This document shows positions 58,631-64,000 of a stretch of 64,000 nt of DNA, piece by piece. The DNA is taken from NCBI GenBank assembly GCA_019096065.1, contig JAGUCH010000009.1:320001-384000 (forward strand), read 5' to 3'. The notes under the pieces were generated by a model. That model ran no database searches, was not told the origin of the DNA, and saw only the letters and a program-made list of their open reading frames with translations. The position numbers and the translations under genes are program-made. Position 1 is the stretch's first letter, and each line of letters starts with the position of its first letter. This stretch comes from Paracyclopina nana (taxonomy: Eukaryota; Arthropoda; Copepoda; Cyclopoida; Cyclopettidae).

Positions 58631-59334
58631 TAAAGCAGTCTTGTAAAACCAAACCATGCTCTTGTAAATGACGCCCAAGAACCTGGAAAAAAGTAACTTT
58701 CTTGTTAGGCGTCCAAGGCGGGAGGTGGAGCTTAACTGTCTAGGGTAATTTGAGCAAGCTTATTTGAAGGAGTAAATGTCTTAAAGTGCACTGTAGGGCT
58801 TTTGGGACAGAAAAAGTGGATCCCACTCAATTCATTTGTAACATAGATCCTTGAAATATGGTGAAAGCTGACATATCCTTCTTTTTAAAAATTGGTAATA
58901 AAAAAAGAGAAATGAGCTCCTTTTTTCTGTGGGGCCATTGCTTTTTTGGAGTTGCCTCAAATTAGCTTAAAACTTAGAGGCAAAAATTATTAAAAAATAT
59001 TTCTCGTTCCGCTTCGCTTATGAATGAAAAAAAGTTTTACCGATGCATTACTAGCAAGTTAAGCAAGCTTTGGTGACAGCTTCAAGCTTTTGCTCCAACT
59101 TTAGGGTCAAAATTTGCTCCTTTGGGCACAAAATGGCCTCTTTCACATCCTCATTGTTGACTTGCACCTCTGAAATCTCCAGATGATCAGCATGACATGT
59201 AATGACATCGGAGCAAATTGGAATTGAAATTTCTGCAGCACATTGGGCCTTAACCAAAGGTCATTATAATGAGTTGGAAGCCTTATTTGAAGACACTCTT
59301 CAAAAGCCATATTTTCAAAAGCTGACATAAACAA
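58631..59334 (-). pseudogene. M1 aminopeptidase pseudogene, 5' part (right of transposon)
   Basis: The interrupted exon begins after a TTCCAG acceptor at 58682 and reads F-L-G-V-I-Y-K-S-M-V-W-F-Y-K-T-A up to the insertion, the family's G-x-L/I-N-D/K-x-M-x-G-F-Y segment. Further upstream, about 59051-59300 encodes N-terminal domain sequence in two frames: R-L-P-T-H-Y-N-D-L-W-L-R-P, then A-E-I-S-I-P-I-C-S-D-V. A frame change and probable small deletion lie near 59240-59255. So the gene was damaged on this side too, independently of the insertion. Confidence 0.75.
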
Positions 59335-60540
59335 TGAACAGTCAAAAACAAAACGAGTTTAGCCGAGCGCGGCGCTACCAGACCCAGCTGGAGAAATGCG
59401 CCCAAATCAATTGAGCCTTAGCAACACCCTAAAAACTCTCAGCTAGCCCGCATCCTTTTATGCCACATACAAGTGAATGTGCTTTATTTGAAGTTTAGTG
59501 CATGCGCACAAAGCTTTGACAGCCACCCTAGAAACGCCAGCATTGCCAGCGCTACCAGACTCGGCCCTTTTCACCCACTTAAATGCACAACTTTGGCTTT
59601 TTTGCGGGCATTTTGTCGACTCCACTCTCACTGCATGCCCATTACTCATTTAGAACAAGGCTAGCTCATGCACAGGGAACTTTTTGGCCATTTAAAAAAT
59701 GCTTGGATTTTTTTTAATCAACTTTTTAATTTAGGTTTTAGGGACTTTTCAAAGGTCTAATTCTAGAGGTTTTTTCGGGTGGTTTGCCCTGTGTGAGGCA
59801 AGGCTGTTAGGTGTCCACGAGGCATGTCTACACAGTGAGAGTTGATTCAGTCAGTGCTGAAGCTCGAAAGTTGAGAGTTGTCAGTACTGACGGATTTGCC
59901 TTCCAAGTGCTCTACCCAGCGAAGCCTTGTTGAACTAGTGATTGTGCACTGTGTGTCTGACCGGAAAAAAACTTGGGTCAACCATTTCGTACTCACTACA
60001 CACAACTCCATTGAGAGTAATAAGATTTTCTAGCTCATTGGCTAAGTGCGAGGGTTGACACCTAATTTTTTTAAGGCCAACAACAACAAACTTAACCCAA
60101 TTCAGTCCAACTAGTTAGTCCAACAACGCTAAGTAGAGAGGCCCCCCAAAAGAGGGCGCAACTTTCAAAAAACTAAAAAAGGACCAAGTGATCCTTGAAA
60201 ATCATAACAATTATCAAACGCGGGGGACCAAGTGATCCCCTCGCGGAGAAGTGCCTTTGAACCACAACATGTACCAACATTAGCATATACCATGACAATT
60301 CAAAAAATCAAAATCAATAAAATTGAGCAAATCTAGCTTTTTTTCCGTCCATTTTTCATTTCACAGCAGCAGCGAGAGAGGCAGGCCGAATGTGGAGATT
60401 ACTATAAAAAATAAAGTAGCATTTTGGCCTTTCTTTGCATCAGAGAAGGCCACTGCAAAGGTTGTTATGCAACTACGCAGTAGAAAGGAGGAACGGCAAG
60501 AAGAAGAACAAAACAGCTGCTAGACCCGCAGCCTTGAACG
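59335..60540. other. Gene-free intergenic region
   Basis: No coding sequence I can support. A short repeat, GGACCAAGTGATCC, occurs twice (60181, 60226). Nothing else recognised. Confidence 0.5.
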
Positions 60541-60891
60541 CTACGGACCAATGAGAAGCGGGCTGCTTTGTCTGCGACAGCCAATCACGACGCAGTCACG
60601 TGACACACTTTCTAAAATTGCCGAAAACGCCCGCTAGGTGGCGCCGCAACTCAGCCATTGCGAGCAGCGCCCTCTTTAAACTCCTTTCGCTACTGAGCAA
60701 ATCAGCTGATGCGATTTGACGAGATTTATTTCATGACGTAAACAAATCGGGCGAAATCCGCGAAACGCCCGTTTTCACCGTGTTGACGGCGCGTCGTTTG
60801 ACGAGAAATCCGGTGTCAACTCTCGCGCAGCTGTCAAACGCTGTCAGCTGATTTCTGTTTACAATTTGGGCTGCTGAATTTTGCAGACATC
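60541..60891 (+). promoter_or_regulatory. Promoter region of the SIAH-like gene
   Basis: CpG-rich stretch with two CCAAT boxes (60548-60552, 60581-60585), a palindromic E-box GTCACGTGAC (60595-60604), a CTCF-like motif, and paired CAGCTG sites (60708, 60829, 60844). It resembles a TATA-less housekeeping promoter. The transcription start is not identified. Confidence 0.5.
60631..60644 (+). promoter_or_regulatory. CTCF-like motif
   Basis: CCGCTAGGTGGCGC, 13 of 14 matches to the CTCF core, about 250 bases before the SIAH-like start codon. Confidence 0.45.
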
Positions 60892-62249
60892 ATGGATTTC
60901 TCCGACGATGGCCTCGAGTTGGGCATGGTGAAAAATGGGGAACTGCTCCAGCTGCTGGAATGCCCGGTGTGCCTGGATCACATCACGCCGCCCATGAAAC
61001 AATGCGTCAAAGGCCATTTGGTGTGCAACGAATGCTTCCCAAGGCTGCCCCATTGTCCCACCTGCCGAAGCCCCATGAACCAGGAGCGAAACCTGGCCAT
61101 TGAGCAGATTGCCAGGCTTCTCAAATATCCATGCAGGTATGCGAAAAAGAAGCCAGCCTCTCGGGGTTGTCGATGGCGAAACGTAGGCTCTCGAATGGGA
61201 GTGACTCTGAAGCCACATTTGTTTTTTTCCAGGTATTATCCCATGGGATGCAGGGAGGCCTTTATCCTGTCGAAAAAGGCCAGTCACGAAAGGGACTGCC
61301 CGTACTTGCAGCTCAAATGCCCGTTCCATGGTCAGTGTGCCTTCAATGGGTCGTTGAAAGATGTCGTGCCTCATTTGGCATCTGAGCATGCTGTGACACC
61401 CGTACCAGTTCAGCCCACAGGCACGCTTTTCTACAGGGCCAAAAACTTTTACAGGCGCAATGTATGGACACTCATCTACACATGGGATGATAACCTCTTT
61501 AGGTAACCATCATCATTTTCATTCCGCATGGTTGGAATGGAGTAAACCAGTGCTCTTCGAAAGCTCGTCCCTTATTTCCAACTCAGCCGATTGTCACCTT
61601 TCAAACATTGAAAATATTGACATTGAACTGCCTACTTCATTATTATAATCCCTGTAAATGTTGAAATTTTCTTTCAATGATTCATACGCTCTTGCAAAAA
61701 GCTGGGCCATTGTCGTTAGATCATGCCACATTTGTTAAATGGTCTAATTTTAGTTTGGCGACAACCTTTTAAGTTGGTAGTAAGCTATGAGCTTTCGAAG
61801 AGCACTGATTGACTTCAATGCAACCTCTCTTAATGAAGCTGAGCGTCATTTCTCTACATCATTTTCATCCGTGATGCAGGTTCATTGTGAAACACGTACA
61901 CTCATCAGCCATTGGCAGACCGGAGAATTGCAACATGCTCATAGCGCACATCCAGTATATAGGAGCAGAGTCGATGGCCTCAAGGTATGCCTACCAGATC
62001 TCGCTGTTCGACACCGATAATCGCATGACTGGGCACAAATTTGAGGGCCTCGTCACTTCCACCATGAAGCCTTTGGAGAGCCAGTGTGGCACCAAAGAGG
62101 CTGACATCTTTGTCACAACTTTCCACCAGGCCAGAGCCTACACTGACCAATGGGCCAATCTCAATTTCATCATCACCATGAAGAAACTCACCGAGGATCA
62201 ACCGGTTTCGACTGTAGCCCAATCTTCAGCACCGACAACATCCTCTTAG
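60892..62249 (+). CDS. SIAH/Sina-type RING E3 ubiquitin ligase
   Basis: Exons 60892-61136, 61233-61502 and 61880-62249 give 294 aa (SIAH1 is 282). N-terminal RING: C24-P-V-C27, C38-V-K-G-H42, C45-x-x-C48, C55-P-T-C58, with the family's L-x-x-P-P-x-x-Q-C-x-x-G-H-L-V-C pattern. A SIAH-type double zinc finger follows in exon 2 (C-R-Y-Y-P-M-G-C, H-E-R-D-C, C-P-F-H-G-Q-C, H-L-A-S-E-H), then the C-terminal Sina substrate-binding domain in exon 3. The C-terminal domain is diverged from SIAH1, so this is probably a lineage-specific paralogue, not the Drosophila sina orthologue. Family members target proteins for proteasomal breakdown with UbcH5-type E2s. Confidence 0.9.
61548..61807. mobile_element. 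260-bp MITE with perfect 19-bp ends, in SIAH-like intron 2
   Basis: CAGTGCTCTTCGAAAGCTC at 61548-61566 and its exact reverse complement at 61789-61807. CAGTG ends resemble hAT elements, but I find no clear 8-bp duplication. It makes up most of the 377-bp intron. Confidence 0.75.
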
Positions 62250-62554
62250 GCTCACATTTCTGTTAGTGCCCACCCACAATGTGTTTCAAACTGCAAACTC
62301 GAAAGTAGTCAATTTTCTCAAAGAGCAATCAAAAGAAGGAGTATATTCTGGCATTTCCCCCATTTCTGAGTCACATCAATTTTTTTTTTCAAAATTATTT
62401 ATAAAAGGTTGTGATGATAATTTTGTTCACACCTCTCCTTAAGTTTGACCGAAGAAAATCAAAAACGGCTTTGTATTATTATTATAATTCTGTTGCACTC
62501 CATGCTGTGTTAAAAGACATATAATACTGGAAAAATCAAGTGCTAATTAAGAGT

Positions 62555-62560
62555 AATAAA
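62555..62560 (+). terminator. Poly(A) signal of the SIAH-like gene
   Basis: AATAAA about 306 bases after the stop. The interval 62250-62709 between the convergent genes otherwise holds only the two 3' UTRs. Confidence 0.55.
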
Positions 62561-62597
62561 GTTTATGTATAAGTGAAGAATGGACTAGGTGTCTTTC

Positions 62598-62603
62598 TTT
62601 ATT
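62598..62603 (-). terminator. Poly(A) signal of the PAF-AH alpha-like gene
   Basis: AATAAA on the minus strand about 107 bases after the stop, 38 bases from the opposing signal, so the two 3' ends nearly meet. Confidence 0.55.
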
Positions 62604-62709
62604 AGTTACAGCATCAGAATGAAGCACATAATTTTCGTTTCAACAACAATAATAATAGCAATAAGGAATATCATAGTATCGTAAATGCCAAAAAAGTAAA
62701 GAAAACATT

Positions 62710-63698
62710 TTAGTCAGCTGCTCCTTCGGCCTCGGTGCGAACATGATCAGTTTCTGAGAGGAGCTGAATAAGGAGGTCATTGACAGGTTCAAACGCTTTG
62801 TCGTAGCCTTTTTGGGTCAAGTGCAAGTAGTCGTGCATGTCATGGTGTGAAATTGTGCCATCAGCCTGCACAAAGTTGGCATCAATATTTACAAGTTGGG
62901 CCCTGAAATCAGACAGCGATATCATAAGTTAAAATCATGTCGAAAAGACGCTTTGCCCTTCAAAGTTGGAATTCAGTATCTGACACTGAAAACCAAATTG
63001 AAAGATCACCATCGATTCTCATTACTCGACTGATTGCTAATTCTGAAAGTTTATTTCGCAAGTGCTCAAGACAAGTACCTGGAGTTGCCTTTGAGTTGGT
63101 CAGCGACAAGTGCATTGACAGCCACATTTCTGTCTCTGAGTGGATTAGGCAAATGACCTCTGGGCAGCAAGGTCAAGACCACGAGGAAAGCTTGAGGCTG
63201 CTTGTCGCGAATCAAGTTGCAAATGGTCTTGATGCCTTCAGCAATGTCTTCAGCCGAATCTCCATGATTGTGAGTGCCAACTTGGAGCACAATAACCTGT
63301 TTAATTGAATCTGATGCATCATAAATCTTGGCACGCGGAATGAGAATTCTTGTTGCTGTTACCTTTGGTGCCATAACTTCAAGCTCGCCGTTTTGGAGCC
63401 TCCAAAGGAGATGCTCAGCGCGATTGCCACCAATGCCAAAATTGAGGCTGTGCATTTGGCAAAAATGGCGCTCCCAAATGTGGCTGTTGACCAAATCTTG
63501 AATGACTGCATCGCCCAGCCACAAAACATCGGGCTCAACTTTGCGGGCCTCGGCGCAAAATCGGTTGTGCTAATAAAGAAGGTAAACAAACTGGGAGAAG
63601 TTCGTCAAATGATCAGGTCACTTGCTTACCATGTCAATCCACCGGCTGTCGCCATCTTGGTCTGGCAACTCTGTGATACTTTTTAAAGCCTTGGACAT
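62710..63698 (-). CDS. Paf-AHalpha: PAF acetylhydrolase Ib alpha-subunit homologue with Ser-to-Ala active site
   Basis: Exons 63698-63630, 63569-63363, 63296-63079 and 62902-62710; 687 nt, 228 aa, as long as mammalian PAFAH1B2/3. These SGNH-fold proteins act as dimers with LIS1. Family blocks are clear: W-L-G-D-A-V-I-Q (usual G-D-S), L-N-F-G-I-G-G-N-R, L-W-R-L-Q-N-G-E-L, V-G-T-H-N-H, L-L-P-R-G-x-x-P-N-P-L-R, and D189-Y-L-H192-L-T. The nucleophile Ser47-equivalent is Ala44 (codon GCA, 63509-63507), while the Asp and His of the triad remain. The 66-bp intron 63297-63362 is in frame and stop-free; removing it gives the family spacing (P-K-V-I-V-L-x-V-G), so I treat it as an intron. Confidence 0.93.
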
Positions 63699-64000
63699 GA
63701 TCAAGCTTGTCTGCACTTGCCTTGGCTTGATTTCAAGCTTGGTTTTCGTTAATGATCAACCAAGCGAAAAATCGATGTGAGTGAACTGCTTTTGCTGTTG
63801 TTTTTGTTCTCACCTTGATGAAGGTGACGCTCAGCATTTTAACGCAAATATTTTATTACTAAGCTTTTTGTCGTAGAAATCGGCTGAAAAAATAGCTGTG
63901 ATGAATTTTGATCAGTTTGCCACATTTGATGCACAAAAATTGCAGACATCAGTTTTTTGTTGGATTTTGAGGCGGAAAAATTCGCGTTGAAATTTCGCAG
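63699..64000. other. Upstream region of the PAF-AH alpha-like gene, window end
   Basis: Presumed 5' UTR and promoter on the minus strand. No TATA box or further gene is evident before the window ends. Confidence 0.4.

Noticed and set aside
1..62249. A functional cluster of three E3 ligases (HUWE1, UBR4, SIAH-like)
   Set aside because: The SIAH-like gene is 25 kb from UBR4 with unrelated genes and a transposon between; only the HUWE1-UBR4 pairing is worth testing.

Overview
The window is nuclear DNA from an invertebrate, most likely an arthropod and perhaps a crustacean. The evidence is spliceosomal genes with very short introns (often 55-70 bp) beside repeat-filled ones, a cuticle protein with a chitin-binding Rebers-Riddiford domain, an alpha-type nicotinic receptor, and tRNA-headed SINEs. 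The crustacean guess rests only on the look of the cuticle protein.

Layout. 1-12938 (minus): the N-terminal ~2,718 codons of the giant HECT E3 ligase HUWE1; its HECT domain lies off the left edge. 14438-35597 (plus): a complete, in-frame, 11-exon UBR4/purity-of-essence gene (5,133 aa predicted), head-to-head with HUWE1 across a ~1.5 kb shared upstream region. 36229-40376 (plus): a 7-exon nicotinic acetylcholine receptor subunit. 40645-41190 (minus): an intronless RR cuticle protein. 41.3-44.3 kb: gene-free DNA full of inverted-repeat elements. 44371-45249: an endonuclease V pseudogene. 47681-48989 (plus): GDP-mannose 4,6-dehydratase. 49.8-59.3 kb: a decayed M1 aminopeptidase gene split by a transposon. 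60892-62249 (plus): a SIAH/Sina-type RING E3. 62710-63698 (minus): a platelet-activating-factor acetylhydrolase alpha-like protein whose catalytic serine is replaced by alanine.

The most interesting structure is the ~7.2 kb DNA transposon at 51446-58630. It has perfect 14-bp terminal inverted repeats and TA target duplications. It carries two divergent multi-exon genes that both read through without a break: a 926-aa EnSpm/CACTA-like transposase and an 867-aa partner I do not recognise. It sits inside an aminopeptidase exon, and removing it with one TA rejoins the aminopeptidase reading frame exactly, which fixes both ends to the base.

A second theme is non-autonomous elements: foldback/MITE-like inverted repeats in introns and intergenic DNA, three copies of one tRNA-derived SINE, and a short dispersed repeat that recurs in the introns of the receptor gene. 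Five matches to the CTCF core motif occur, mostly near gene boundaries. Exon coordinates were derived by hand from splice consensus, reading-frame continuity and remembered family sequence; no alignment was run.
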